Assembly: GCA_949316495.1 (NCBI GenBank)
Contig: OX439012.1
Span: 26,856,935-26,920,934 of the forward strand
Reading direction: 5' to 3'
Length of the DNA stretch: 64,000 nt
Source: Amphiduros pacificus
Taxonomy: Eukaryota; Annelida; Polychaeta; Phyllodocida; Hesionidae
The translations under genes were made by a program, and so were the position numbers. The notes below the pieces were generated by a model. That model ran no database searches. It was not told the origin of the DNA and worked only from the letters and a program-made list of their open reading frames with translations. Of the stretch, positions 21,901 through 27,039 are shown piece after piece. The stretch's first letter is position 1. Every line of letters starts with the position of its first letter.

Positions 21901-23776
21901 GCGTCCTCATAGGCACGGCCAAAGCCTCCTCTCTCAAAACGTTTGTCACTGAATTGCAAGTATAAAACCAAAATCAATCAGATTGTTCAAATATCACACC
22001 ATAAATCCTTTTTAAGTAATCGGTGCTTCTAAAATATATGAAGTTTACCATTATGATACGTAAAAGACCCAGTTGCCGGGCTAGCTTATTGGAAAATATG
22101 GCAGCTCGATCTAAGTTTATCCGTTTTAATTTTACTTTCGGAACTCACCTTTCTTCCCAGGCCTCCCCTCTACCGTGAGTTCTTCCTCTGCCGAATCCTT
22201 CCTCGTCAAATGATGCTGTCCTCTGGAAAAACCCCCCCTCTCCACGACCACGGCCTTAAAAGAGAAGCAAACACATTGTAATAATATTTCAACCGGTCTT
22301 TGTGTATCTACTCAAAATCCCACAGATTATTATAACTTATTTACAAATATTTTAATTTATAGCATATAGTCTGCTCAATAGATCATCAGAATGACATGGT
22401 AGGCCTGGTCATTAACAAAGTATTGACTGCACATGCTAACAAATTGTCATGGATTTTAAATTTACGTTCCCACCTTTTTGCCTGAGACTGATGAGTAGTT
22501 AGAACCAATGAATAGACCACTAACACACAGGGATTCTGACCAATCACAGCCATGCTCTCAAGGGCCCATACCAGACCATTATCATAACTTGGGTTGGGGA
22601 CTATTTATTGAGCACTGTGATCGTCTACCTACCTCTACCACGACCACGGTCGCCACCGCCGCGTCCTCCACGCAGCATTGGACCTCCGCCCCTCCCCATG
22701 AGGCGTAGCACGGCTGTACTGTTCACCGACTGAGACATGAGCCGCTGTTCATCTTCTGATAATGGTATGAGCGCCAGCGGCTGGAGAGCCTTCTCATGTA
22801 CAACTGCGGGGAACTCCTGTCACCAACATATCACATCTATTAATTACCTTTCTTTTCACATATTATATTTTTCAAACAAATCTTTCTTTAAATCTACATT
22901 TTCATACAATATACTCTATATTTGGCTGTGTAGGCACTGATATATAAACCAATATGATAAATGTAAAATTTGATTCTGTGCAGTAAGAAATTCTAAGATC
23001 ATTATTTTCAGAATAAATGTGTTTTCTACTTATTTTGCTGACCATTTTTTCAAAATTTTAAAAGCTTCAAAATCCTGAAGAAAAGCTTTTTTGATAGATT
23101 CCATCAAATAATCCTGATTATGATTAGGTTAAAATGTTTTCTCTTACCCTTAAAGACTCTGGTAGTTTGGTGTTGGGAACATATAGTGCCAACATTTCTT
23201 CACGCCCATACCTATTCTCTGCTAATTTATATTTGGGAATTCCTGCCGGTGACGGTGGGGGCGACGTCACCGAATTCCCATCTGACAAGGCTCTTAACCT
23301 AAAAAATCCATAAGAAATTATTTTCAAATCTGCAAATTAGATATCACTGCTGGTAACTATAAAAGTATGTTTCAAGTTTAATATATCGAATTACAGAAAC
23401 TTGTATATGGATCAAAAGGAGGAAATATCTCATGGTCCTTGATTAAGAAGTTCTGTGATTGAAATGCATTTCAAAGGAATCCTCACTTTAATTAAATATT
23501 TTACTAAGAATTTTACTAATTTGGAAATGAATATAAACTATGACACTCATACATGATGAGACATGATTCATGTTTTTAATAAGATTGATAGGGCCACCCA
23601 TGACATAATGAATATGAAAATGACCTCATATGACCTACATATAAATGTAGAACAGAAAGTTGGAAAGAGTCAGAAGATGTCTTTATGACATGTATGTGAG
23701 TCATTGAGAAAAGAGATGATTTGAGAGTGGAGAAAATGACTCACCATTCTGGACCAAATTTTAATGTGTCTGCCAT
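3835..23776 (-). CDS. GIGYF: GIGYF (GIGYF1/2, PERQ family) gene, 22 coding exons, 3' end outside window
   Basis: Translational repressor scaffold. In characterised animals GIGYF proteins bind the cap-binding protein 4EHP (EIF4E2), the helicase DDX6/Me31B and, through the GYF domain, proline-rich PPG-type motifs of partners such as TTP, ZNF598 and TNRC6; the complex acts in the cytoplasm. Seen here: the order MADTLKFGPEWLRALS start, RYGREEMLALY (residues 40-50), VNSTAVLRLMGRGGG, IGTFDASGAF (277-286), GYF domain (W482 to F509 and beyond), GELIKRWGRVPFLPGP, SVWDI, E/R/Q coiled coil, SLAEIQQ, polyQ, SLRDIQQEQARQ and GFWEDA. This matches the vertebrate proteins from end to end. The 22 exons total 3,209 coding nt and every junction keeps frame with GT-AG borders. 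Vertebrate GIGYF2 is about 1,300 residues, so roughly the last 200-250 (with the stop codon) are missing to the left. Whether it corresponds to GIGYF1 or GIGYF2 cannot be said; invertebrates usually have one gene. Confidence 0.97.
4299..4410 (-). CDS. GIGYF: GIGYF coding exon 21 (residues 980-1017)
   Basis: Encodes KAAAQPSGPMSLRDIQQEQA, then RQLERERQKQQNTPKPHK. PSGPMSLRDIQQEQARQ matches vertebrate PSGTTKSLLEIQQEEARQ. The acceptor is ACTTTCAG and the donor CAAG|GTATAT; it ends in phase 0. Confidence 0.94.
4566..4655 (-). repeat. tRNA-derived SINE-like repeat family B, copy 1
   Basis: Shares GTCCTCCACTTATATA, CCATTAAAGGCA and GATCCTAC with the copy at 17907. On the minus strand GTGGTGGATTCAACTCCC is a decayed B box. 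It lies in GIGYF intron 20. Confidence 0.65.
4656..5422. other. Intron 20 remainder, nothing recognised
   Basis: AT-rich sequence without splice-bounded reading frames or repeats that I recognise. Confidence 0.5.
5423..5508 (-). CDS. GIGYF: GIGYF coding exon 20: polyQ (residues 952-979)
   Basis: Encodes HQRRMEMQRHLVALQQQQQQ, then QAKSWTQQ. The glutamine run is a pure CAG tract of about seven codons, so its length may vary. It matches vertebrate QQRELMKALQQQQQQ...LSGWGNV. The acceptor is TTGACAG and the donor AGAA|GTGAGT. Confidence 0.94.
5733..5800 (-). repeat. tRNA-like sequence (decayed tRNA or SINE head)
   Basis: On the minus strand it reads TAGCTTGGTAGAGTGT (A box) and, about 35 nt on, GGTTCGAATCC (B box). 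The T-stem has mismatches, so it is not an intact tRNA gene. It lies in GIGYF intron 19 just left of the 81-bp array. Confidence 0.6.
5834..6521 (-). repeat. About 81-bp minisatellite carrying exon 19 3' end and donor, 8 copies
   Basis: On the minus strand each unit reads AGGCCCTCGCTGGCCGAGAT, ACAGCAGCGTAAAGAGCAGG, GACAG|GTGAGC, then about 35 nt of intron-like sequence. It begins at the real donor of exon 19 (6522). The exon-like part corresponds to the codons for PSLAEIQQ...RKEQ with an 18-nt in-frame gap. Units start with CACCTGTCCC at about 5862, 5944, 6025, 6104, 6184, 6280, 6361 and 6441. Confidence 0.95.
6522..6641 (-). CDS. GIGYF: GIGYF coding exon 19 (residues 912-951)
   Basis: Encodes LPASAQWGTMNNQLPSSSSG and PSLAEIQQLEAEQQRKEQEE. 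It matches vertebrate LPSSSTWGQQSN...LSLAEIQKLEEERERQLREE. It is 120 nt, phase 0 at both ends. The acceptor is TTCTTGCAG and the donor AGAG|GTGAGT. A shortened copy of its 3' end plus donor is repeated eight times downstream. Confidence 0.95.
6642..7039. other. Intron 18, AT-rich part, nothing recognised
   Basis: Very AT-rich, with no repeats or reading frames that I recognise; it supplies the acceptor tract of exon 19. Confidence 0.5.
7040..9100 (-). repeat. 47-bp minisatellite carrying exon 18 3' end and donor, about 45 copies
   Basis: On the minus strand the unit reads GTGGCTAATATGCAG|GTCAGT, GCAGGTCACCTCGC, TAGGTAGGCCTC. The first unit overlaps the end of exon 18 (TGGCTAATATGCAG is coding) and its true donor at 9101/9100. 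A 3-bp indel (TAGCGAGG versus TAGAGG) and the CCC/GAC and CTAG/CCAG variants mark subtypes. It fills most of the 2.46-kb intron 18. Confidence 0.96.
9101..9340 (-). CDS. GIGYF: GIGYF coding exon 18: coiled coil (residues 832-911)
   Basis: Encodes REQEEARRREEEERRKEEER and continues to EEMRRHQQEALRRMQQEQMA and NMQ. HQQEALRRMQQ aligns with vertebrate QQQEALRRLQQ, fixing its place at the end of the coiled coil. It is 240 nt, phase 0 at both ends. The acceptor is ATTTGTAG and the donor GCAG|GTCAGT. The last 14 nt of the exon and the donor are part of the 47-bp repeat filling intron 18. Confidence 0.94.
9590..9754 (-). CDS. GIGYF: GIGYF coding exon 17: coiled coil (residues 777-831)
   Basis: Encodes only charged residues and Gln: EQEQREAEERRRQEEELQRQ, KEEEERRQREEEERRKVEME and so on, the E/R/Q single-helix or coiled-coil region typical of GIGYF. 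It is 165 nt, phase 0 at both ends. The acceptor is CTTTTCAG and the donor CAGG|GTAAAA. Confidence 0.94.
9755..10195. other. Intron 16, nothing recognised
   Basis: AT-rich spacer between coiled-coil exons; no repeat family or extra exon recognised. Confidence 0.5.
10196..10296 (-). CDS. GIGYF: GIGYF coding exon 16 (residues 743-776)
   Basis: Encodes GWTQGTSVWDIETPKQPP, then SLEDIQRQDLERQHR. SVWDIETP matches vertebrate SVWDLPLDT. SLEDIQ is the first of three S-L-x-x-I-Q blocks in this protein (others in exons 19 and 21). The acceptor is GTTATCAG and the donor CCGA|GTACGT; it ends in phase 0. Confidence 0.94.
10505..10965. repeat. About 73-bp tandem repeat split by a SINE-like insertion
   Basis: GAGTTTGGATTATTCCCAAA starts units at about 10508, 10581, 10654 and 10727. 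A further partial unit (TTTTCCCATGTTCCACCACA, then GAGTTTGGATCATTCCC) resumes at about 10922. The break between is occupied by the family A SINE-like element. It lies in intron 15. Confidence 0.85.
10757..10921 (+). repeat. SINE-like repeat family A, inserted in a tandem repeat
   Basis: TTTGTTTGTTTGGGGTTTTA, CATCACTTTCAAAATTATAT through ACAAGGACAACAGGTTAAC match the copy at 57924 along about 165 bp. Flanks are halves of one tandem-repeat unit, so this is an insertion. The GGTTTTACGTCAC head resembles abundant short repeats of molluscs (from memory, not checked). Confidence 0.75.
11009..11178 (-). CDS. GIGYF: GIGYF coding exon 15 (residues 686-742)
   Basis: Encodes EGEQPGGQGHPAFHRSMSTP, NGAAMPSFHRSMSQPGGLDD and PAAMWAGQGPPPPVTS. 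It holds two FHRSMS repeats, comparable to the vertebrate VTRSVSVPDTGSIW segment, so an internal duplication of a short motif is visible. The acceptor is TTTTCCAG and the donor TCAG|GTCAGA. Confidence 0.92.
11297..12592 (-). repeat. 60-bp minisatellite carrying exon 14 3' end and donor, about 21 copies
   Basis: On the minus strand the unit reads CTCCCAGCCTCTCACCCAG|G, TCAGTGCTCTTAGTAACATA, GTGTCACTCTCCCCATCTT. It starts at the true donor of exon 14 (12593/12592). Each unit also holds a pyrimidine-rich tract ending in CAG 12 nt before the next donor. Position 3 after CTGGGAGG varies G/A/T. Sixty bases is 20 codons, so long artefactual frames exist on both strands (403 aa on plus). Confidence 0.97.
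12593..12808 (-). CDS. GIGYF: GIGYF coding exon 14: Gln/Pro-rich (residues 614-685)
   Basis: Encodes QLQMQQMIAMLQQQEGFNKL, SPQQQQAMIYQALAQQPPPT, PQQLMKLPPMPATSAPQPAS and APQQQPPSLSP. It is the counterpart of the vertebrate QQFLIQQQYAQVLAQQQ region. The acceptor is TTTTGACAG and the donor CCAG|GTCAGT. The last 19 nt of the exon plus the donor form part of the 60-bp unit repeated through the intron, so the exon border is the first unit of the array. Joining to exon 15 keeps frame. Confidence 0.92.
12809..13427. other. Intron 13, right-hand part of spacer before exon 14
   Basis: AT-rich, with no extra exon. It contains one copy of the 90-bp interspersed repeat at 13044-13130. Confidence 0.5.
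13044..13130. repeat. About 90-bp interspersed repeat, copy 1
   Basis: ATGAATGCATCAGTACAAGA to ATCATCTGCATCCACAACAA, shared with 14135 and 16492 in the same orientation. The core CTCTGACTTAGATCGTA is identical in all three. Confidence 0.85.
13428..13703. repeat. 26-bp minisatellite, about 10 copies
   Basis: The unit is CCTTGCCTAGTAACCCTGGC followed by TAACAA, nearly identical between copies. It lies in the middle of GIGYF intron 13. Confidence 0.95.
13704..14881. other. Intron 13, left part toward exon 13
   Basis: AT-rich; besides the interspersed repeat at 14135-14222 nothing is recognised. Confidence 0.5.
14135..14222. repeat. About 90-bp interspersed repeat, copy 2
   Basis: Matches 13044-13130 over GAATGCATCAGTACAAGAAA through CATCTGCATCCACAACAAAT with few changes. 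Confidence 0.85.
14882..15006 (-). CDS. GIGYF: GIGYF coding exon 13 (residues 573-613)
   Basis: Encodes PQGSPQPAGSPEMMAAGATG, ASGQVDHLKLQQMLLQQQMF and F. The LKLQQMLLQQQ block starts the Gln-rich region that follows the GYF domain in the family. The donor is TCAG|GTAAAT. The acceptor is GATTTCAG, and a 37-bp tandem array ends only about 10 nt upstream of it, so the branch point must lie inside the repeat. Confidence 0.92.
15016..15718. repeat. 37-bp minisatellite, about 19 near-identical copies, next to exon 13 acceptor
   Basis: The unit is ACCACCCTACATTACTGGGC followed by TGCTCCCTATCAAAGAC. Only two single-base variants were seen (near 15441 and 15463), so the array is young or strongly homogenised. 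It ends about 10 nt from the 3' splice site of exon 13. As 37 is not a multiple of 3, the 149-residue frame across it cycles through all frames and is not a protein. Confidence 0.97.
15719..16169. other. Intron 12 spacer, nothing recognised
   Basis: No repeats or exon; a purine run (AAAAAAAAGGGGGGGGG) lies near 16123, about 40 bp from the exon 12 donor. Confidence 0.5.
16170..16306 (-). CDS. GIGYF: GIGYF coding exon 12: end of GYF domain and Pro-rich tail (residues 527-572)
   Basis: Encodes GELIKRWGRVPFLPGPTPPP, then a Gln/Pro-rich tail (LQNTGTSSPHQQMAPPVQ, PGIVQHPQ). It matches vertebrate GDIMKMWGRVPFSPGPAPPP. The acceptor is TTTCTAG and the donor ACAG|GTAAGG; it ends in phase 0. The PFLPGPTPPP stretch itself resembles a proline ligand. 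Confidence 0.97.
16492..16580. repeat. About 90-bp interspersed repeat, copy 3 (most diverged)
   Basis: TGAATGCATCAGTATGAAAA through CATATGCATCCACAGAT matches 13044 and 14135 with several substitutions; the CTCTGACTTAGATCGTA core is intact. It lies in intron 11. Confidence 0.8.
16925..17127. mobile_element. MITE-like element, CAGTTGGAGCC family, copy 1
   Basis: It starts CAGTTGGAGCCAAACATCTA, as at 23884, and ends GGATGTTTGACTTGTTG, an imperfect inverted copy of that terminus. About 200 bp. No transposase; a non-autonomous DNA transposon. It ends about 18 bp from the donor of exon 11. Confidence 0.6.
17145..17246 (-). CDS. GIGYF: GIGYF coding exon 11: core of GYF domain (residues 493-526)
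   Basis: Encodes GPFSSTEMREWFSAGYFTMT followed by LLVKRGCDESFHPL. The full GYF signature W-x-Y-x(n)-GPF-x(4)-M-x(2)-W-x(3)-GYF is intact, with Met500, Trp503 and Gly507-Tyr508-Phe509. This fold binds proline-rich PPG-hydrophobic ligands. The acceptor is TGTTTAG and the donor CTAG|GTAAGA. A MITE-like element ends only about 18 bp beyond this donor. Confidence 0.98.
17554..17662 (-). CDS. GIGYF: GIGYF coding exon 10: start of GYF domain (residues 457-492)
   Basis: Encodes EDAKSDNKAKVESGSV, PQDHEDANSWFYRD and PQGDLQ. WFYRDPQGDLQGPF begins the GYF domain (family pattern W-x-Y...GPF). Trp482 and Tyr484 are the first two signature residues. The acceptor is TTCACAG and the donor CAGG|GTAAGT, splitting the Gly of GPF. 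Confidence 0.97.
17907..18004 (-). repeat. tRNA-derived SINE-like repeat family B, copy 2
   Basis: On the minus strand it reads CACAGTTAGTAGAGTGTAGG (A box) and GGTGGGTTCGACTCCCAC (B box), with GGTTATATAAGTGGAGGAC between. It is better preserved than the copy at 4566. It lies in intron 9. Confidence 0.75.
18077..18472 (-). CDS. GIGYF: GIGYF coding exon 9: Ser/Lys/Glu-rich linker (residues 325-456)
   Basis: The longest exon seen (396 nt, phase 0 at both ends). It is dense in Ser, Lys and Glu (SVSSSRSEKSDKSSSSKRSK) and ends with VQFDHLEKAAEHLVATWTAE, which aligns with vertebrate GLKHLEQQAEKMVAYLQD just before the GYF domain. The acceptor is TGTTTCAG and the donor AGAG|GTAGAG. The first part looks intrinsically disordered; the last 20 residues are the recognisable family block. 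Confidence 0.93.
18780..18881 (-). CDS. GIGYF: GIGYF coding exon 8 (residues 291-324)
   Basis: Encodes a charged linker: DAAELEEREKKGDRNDTEKK, then DEEEESNKPNGAQK. It is 102 nt, phase 0 at both ends, so it could be skipped without shifting frame. The acceptor is ATATCAG and the donor AAAG|GTAGGA. It has the same character as the acidic spacer between the DDX6 site and the GYF domain in vertebrates, but no residue-level conservation beyond composition. Confidence 0.88.
19068..19153 (-). CDS. GIGYF: GIGYF coding exon 7: DDX6/Me31B-binding segment (residues 262-290)
   Basis: Encodes DGLPDWAKDGAEDED followed by IGTFDASGAFMTLK. This is the strongly conserved GIGYF segment (vertebrate SLPEWCLEDAEEEMGTFDSSGAF) shown in other animals to contact DDX6/Me31B. 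Trp267 and the FDASGAF core are kept. The acceptor is CTTGCAG and the donor AAAG|GTGAGT; it ends in phase 0. Confidence 0.95.
19288..19616 (+). mobile_element. MITE, probably hAT-like, copy 1 (329 bp)
   Basis: Ends are CAGGGCTTGACATA and TATGTCAAGGCCTG, a 14-bp terminal inverted repeat with one mismatch. The direct repeat GTCACC immediately flanks both sides (19282-19287 and 19617-19622), as expected of a target duplication. Inside, CACTGGCCC/GGGCCAGTG and a repeated GGCCCA(G/A)(T/C)TGGGCAACCA block add secondary structure. No coding capacity. It lies in GIGYF intron 6. Confidence 0.85.
19623..20090. other. Intron 6 remainder, nothing recognised
   Basis: AT-rich spacer between the MITE and exon 6. 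Confidence 0.5.
20091..20225 (-). CDS. GIGYF: GIGYF coding exon 6 (residues 217-261)
   Basis: Encodes WSRASWREARDRGYDYHYDD, YHKSPREFEDRPYGRSRNSG and SWEEE. It corresponds to the vertebrate WREHMERRRRFEFDFRDRDDERGYRR region: Arg/Tyr/Asp-rich and low in complexity. The acceptor is GTTTCAG and the donor GAAG|GTCAGT. Confidence 0.92.
20455..21766. repeat. 27-bp minisatellite in intron 5, about 48 copies
   Basis: The unit is GGTAAAGTAATGGGGTAAGA followed by TCCTCTT (plus strand). Copies vary at AGTAATG/AGCAATG, CTTGG/CTCAG/CTCGG and TCC/TTC. It starts within about ten bases of the donor of exon 5 and fills most of the intron. The minus strand is open in all three frames over long distances. Confidence 0.96.
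21773..21948 (-). CDS. GIGYF: GIGYF coding exon 5 (residues 158-216)
   Basis: Encodes SDKRFERGGFGRAYEDAPTS, PRREYSRSMSSDNWRDLKAR and an acidic GAEEEEPEGDWRRAGPRDK tail. NWRDLKAR...DWRRAGPR aligns with vertebrate NWRIFREEQ...GWRLAGSRRD. The acceptor is ATTCAG and the donor AAAT|GTAAGC, leaving one base. A 27-bp tandem array starts within about ten bases after the donor, and reading straight through the donor stays open for more than 700 nt (see findings). Confidence 0.93.
22149..22254 (-). CDS. GIGYF: GIGYF coding exon 4 (residues 123-157)
   Basis: Encodes GRGRGEGGFFQRTASFDEEG, FGRGRTHGRGEAWEE and the first two bases of the next codon. It matches the vertebrate segment GRGRGECGFYQRSFDEVEG...FGRGG...SWEER. 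The acceptor is TTTTAAG and the donor AAAG|GTGAGT. It continues the RG-rich region of exon 3. Confidence 0.94.
22255..22632. other. Intron 3, nothing recognised
   Basis: Unique AT-rich sequence between exons 3 and 4. Confidence 0.5.
22633..22816 (-). CDS. GIGYF: GIGYF coding exon 3 (residues 62-122)
   Basis: Encodes EFPAVVHEKALQPLALIPLS, then EDEQRLMSQSVNSTAVLRLM, then a glycine/arginine stretch. The LQPLALIPLSEDEQR and VNSTAVLRLMGRGGG blocks match the family's conserved segment after the 4EHP motif. The acceptor is TGACAG and the donor AGAG|GTAGGT; it ends with one base of a Gly codon. The RG-rich tail (GGRGGGDRGRG) is typical of RNA-binding, methylatable RGG sequences. Confidence 0.95.
22817..23147. 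other. Intron 2, nothing recognised
   Basis: Unique AT-rich sequence. Confidence 0.5.
23148..23298 (-). CDS. GIGYF: GIGYF coding exon 2: 4EHP-binding segment (residues 11-61)
   Basis: Encodes LRALSDGNSVTSPPPSPAG, IPKYKLAENRYGREEMLALY and VPNTKLPESLR. The acceptor is TTTTTTAG and the donor AGG|GTAAGA; it ends in phase 0. RYGREEML is the core of the 4EHP-binding motif (YXYX4-hydrophobic pair) used by GIGYF1/2. Numbering is the same as in vertebrates: Tyr41, Met46 and Leu47 are kept, but the first motif Tyr (39) is Asn here. Confidence 0.96.
23299..23744. other. Intron 1, nothing recognised
   Basis: Unique AT-rich sequence between the start-codon exon and exon 2. Confidence 0.5.
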
Positions 23777-23801
23777 TGTTAATAAGTCTAGCTCTCTGCT
23801 T
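23745..23801 (-). CDS. GIGYF: GIGYF exon with start codon (coding exon 1, residues 1-10)
   Basis: The acceptor is CTCTTTCAG; 25 nt of 5' UTR precede the ATG at 23776-23774. It encodes MADTLKFGPE plus two bases of W11, ending at donor TG|GTGAGT. MADTLKFGPEW matches the conserved GIGYF N-terminus (TLNFGPEW in vertebrates), so this start is secure. Because an acceptor lies upstream of the ATG, at least one non-coding 5' exon must exist, probably near 26.4 kb. The 5' edge given here includes UTR. Confidence 0.95.
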
Positions 23802-23883
23802 CTGAAAGAGAATGGAGAAAATAGCAGTTAATCAAAAACTGATTGCTTGGACACCGCTGAATGAATGCAAAGGTTTGACATCA

Positions 23884-24214
23884 TCAGTTGGAGCCAAACA
23901 TCTATTTCATCACATATGAAATGACCATATGAGGTCACACACATGAGGTCACACAAATGAGGTCACACAAATGAAGTCACACAAATGAGGTCACACAAAT
24001 GAGGTCACACAAATGAGGTCACACAAATGAGGTCACACAAATGAGGTCACACAAGGTCATTTGTGACCTTATTGTGCAAAACACTGTTTGCATGAACACA
24101 AATATCACACTGCAAAATCTGTGTGACTTTATGATATCAAACTGTAGACATGGCCATTTGTGACATATTGTGTTCACATTTGAGCATCACTATACAGATG
24201 TTTGGCTTCAACTG
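23884..24214. mobile_element. MITE-like element, CAGTTGGAGCC family, copy 2, with internal tandem repeat
   Basis: CAGTTGGAGCCAAACATCT at the left and AGATGTTTGGCTTCAACTG at the right form 19-bp inverted ends with one mismatch. The middle holds about nine copies of a 14-bp repeat (AAATGAGGTCACAC, 23930-24055). 331 bp, no transposase. It lies 83 bp upstream of the GIGYF start-codon exon acceptor. Confidence 0.75.
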
Positions 24215-26004
24215 TTATCTGAAGTTACACTGTATAATTCCTGATCTTCCTGCTACTCCGAAGGGAGTGTTAACAATTGTTATACTTCAATGACACAGAT
24301 ATCATATCAGGATCATCAAGTTACTCAATAATATGACATAAAACATTATGTAATATCCGAATCAAATATTTGGCTCTACTTTAGAAACATAATCTAAAAA
24401 GTTCATAAAAAGTCTGAAATAAATCACATCTCCCAAAATTTACTCATAGCTCCTTTGCAAAAGGAATAATATTTATCATGTCAATGTGAGCTTCATGATC
24501 ATATACTGGGGAAATGTTATCATTGAGGAACCAATTAAAGAGTAATAATTAAGACACAATTATGCTATAATCAAATCATAAAGTGGTGTCTAAAATGTCA
24601 AAATTTGGTTCACCTGAAGTAAATCTTTCAAGTACAATATGCTTATGTGTGCAAAAACACGCAATAAACAAATTTGAATATTTGTTGGCCAGACTTGGCC
24701 AGAAATGTTCCCATTTGCTTTCAGCTGGATGATCTTACATCATACGTCTGTTGGTCCTATTCTGCACAGACATGTATATGTTCACCTCTGTGAAGTTGGT
24801 TTCAAATATGGCATCCTGCCAACTCCTATGCAAATGGTTCACAGTTCATAGGTTCATATTTAAAATTTTAGACATGTTAATATTACAAATTTATATTAAT
24901 GAATGTTCTCTTAAGCTTGATCTGTTTCTATTAACAAGCAGCTTAAATTTTAGATTGTTTCTTCTATGTACTGTCACTTGACTGGTTCAAACAAGCCAAG
25001 GACTTTTCTTTAAAAGACAATGCAGACACATATTAAATGATTTCTGTCTTATTCTCTTTCCCATAGATTAATATTTTATATTTTGAACACACTGATAAGC
25101 AAAATAGTTAAGTCCATGAAAAATGTACTGTTGTTCATACAGAATGCCATTTTGCCTAATCTAATTTTTAAATGTGTTTAAGCTCAAATCATCACAGATA
25201 AAAATTGATTTAACTAAAAGCAAATAAAGTTTTTGAATTTAAAAAATTCAAGGAAACATCACCATTTAAGGAAACATCACCTGAGAAAAAAAACTCACTA
25301 AAACACAGACACACTCTTCCTCAAGAAACAAAATTAGGGTGAAAATATGCTGTGTGCAAGTCTTAATATGAATCTGAAATTCTTTCCCAGTTAAAAGTGT
25401 GCTAAAAACCTTAAATAATATTGACATAACTGATTTAAAACTGGATATTAAAGATTAGCCAGAATTTGTGGCAAGTCAGTACTGTTGTCAATACAAAAAT
25501 GATGACACCTGCAGCATGTTTTGACCAGATTGATGAACTCTCACTGGCCATGAAATGGCTGCCATGCTCAAAATGAACAAAATGCAAATTCAACGCACAA
25601 GACATTCAAGTTGCATGAAGCTGACTAGTCTTGTCAACTATTATCGCCTTTAGGATGTTCTTTTTTCAGAAGCAGAAAAAAAATTGTTTATGTACATGTA
25701 TATTAAGATATGGAAACCATAGTACGCCTCTGTCTGTGGACAGACAGTTTCCTTAATAGTAGTGTAGCAATAATAGTTTTATAGTAACAGCATGCTAAAA
25801 AAATCTGATTTTTTGGGGGGTGGGGGGATGGCTGATCAAAGCAAATGTCCAAATAATCTATAAACATAAAATATTCAATTCTAAACATGTAGTTTTTTAA
25901 TTTGACATGCTTAAATTACCAACAGTACATGCATGTGGCAAGCATTTTATCTGTGTCCATCTGGACTCGGGCACGGCGAGCTTGACAACTTGGCCGAGTT
26001 TTAC
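24215..26004. other. AT-rich sequence, probable 5' UTR intron of GIGYF
   Basis: No reading frame or repeat recognised; it should be transcribed as the intron between the non-coding first exon and the start-codon exon. Confidence 0.5.
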
Positions 26005-26372
26005 CTGACCACATGGGATCCAGACATGTGCTCCCATTATCACTTCAAATCAACCCCACGGCACAGTTAAAGCTGGACAAACTCGCCAAATGTGTTCAAC
26101 ATCAAGTAAACAATGTCACAGTTTTAATCGTGCAAATAAATATGTAGATTTTCGCCGCGTTTCTTGTCAATTTCGACAACATATTTTGACAGTAAAATGG
26201 GCACAGACTTGACAAATGTTCAGTGTGAAACCCAAACTGACATTTGGTTGGACAAACGTGCATGCTGCCCCGAATATCAGATTTGCCAAGACTCTTTTTT
26301 GATGTATTTATGATCTCAAGTCTTCAACGCATCTTTTCCCGATTTAACTTGGTTGAAAACACTTTAGATTAC

Positions 26373-26495
26373 CTGAATATTCTAGCGATTTTCTTGAACT
26401 CTGCACACGAAAGCACAAAACCAATATGGCTGTCTTGTATGTATCACGTGACCATGAGGGACCCGGATGAAGAAGAAGTGACAAAAATGGCGGCC
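26373..26495 (-). promoter_or_regulatory. Probable GIGYF promoter / non-coding first exon
   Basis: The exon bearing the ATG starts with an acceptor, so transcription must begin upstream. This stretch holds TCACGTGAC (26444-26452, an E-box of the USF/MITF type), AAAATGGCGGCC (26484-26495, YY1-like) and CCAATATGG, in a locally GC- and CpG-richer patch. On the minus strand a usable donor, TTCAG|GTAATC, ends at 26373; a second, GTCAG|GTAAAA, ends at 26005. Position of the true start site is not known. Confidence 0.45.
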
Positions 26496-26528
26496 TCCGT
26501 ATGAAATAAAACATCTCGGATTTACAAG
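26484..26528 (+). promoter_or_regulatory. Possible divergent first exon on the plus strand
   Basis: The YY1-like AAAATGGCGGCC is oriented as in promoters that fire to the right, and 33 bp further is a donor-like ACAAG|GTAATG (exon end 26528). Together these suggest a short non-coding first exon of a head-to-head neighbour of GIGYF. The exon at 40617 could be its partner. No transcript evidence is available. Confidence 0.25.
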
Positions 26529-27039
26529 GTAATGCTTTGACATGACTCAGTGAGATCAATGTATTATTATTTGAATAATTGCGGATTTTCCGTAATATAT
26601 TGTGGTTCACAAGATAGAGGAGTTTTGTGTGCATATCTTGTCAATTAGTGGTAGAAAATTTAGACAAATTTGGGATTTTGTGATTCACGCGTGCAATTCT
26701 AAATGTAAACAAACAATCGCTGTCAGTGTCAAACAGCTGTCAAAGTCTTGAGTTGAGTGTGAGTGAGTCAGAGGGTTGCTGGGATGCATTTAACATAAGC
26801 AGATTCAAAGAGGTCTCAGAAACACTTTATTGTCTCAAATATTTGCAAAATTACAAATATATATTAAATAGAATTAAATTATGGAATGTACTCGTATGTT
26901 AACTCAATGTATTCTGAGATTGAGAATAATAATAAATTGATAAAATTCCCAAAATCAAAAAGTGCCAACAACTGTACAGGTGCAGATCCTATGGTATTAA
27001 ATTGTTATAATTATAAACTATAACAAGTGCCTTCGGCTG

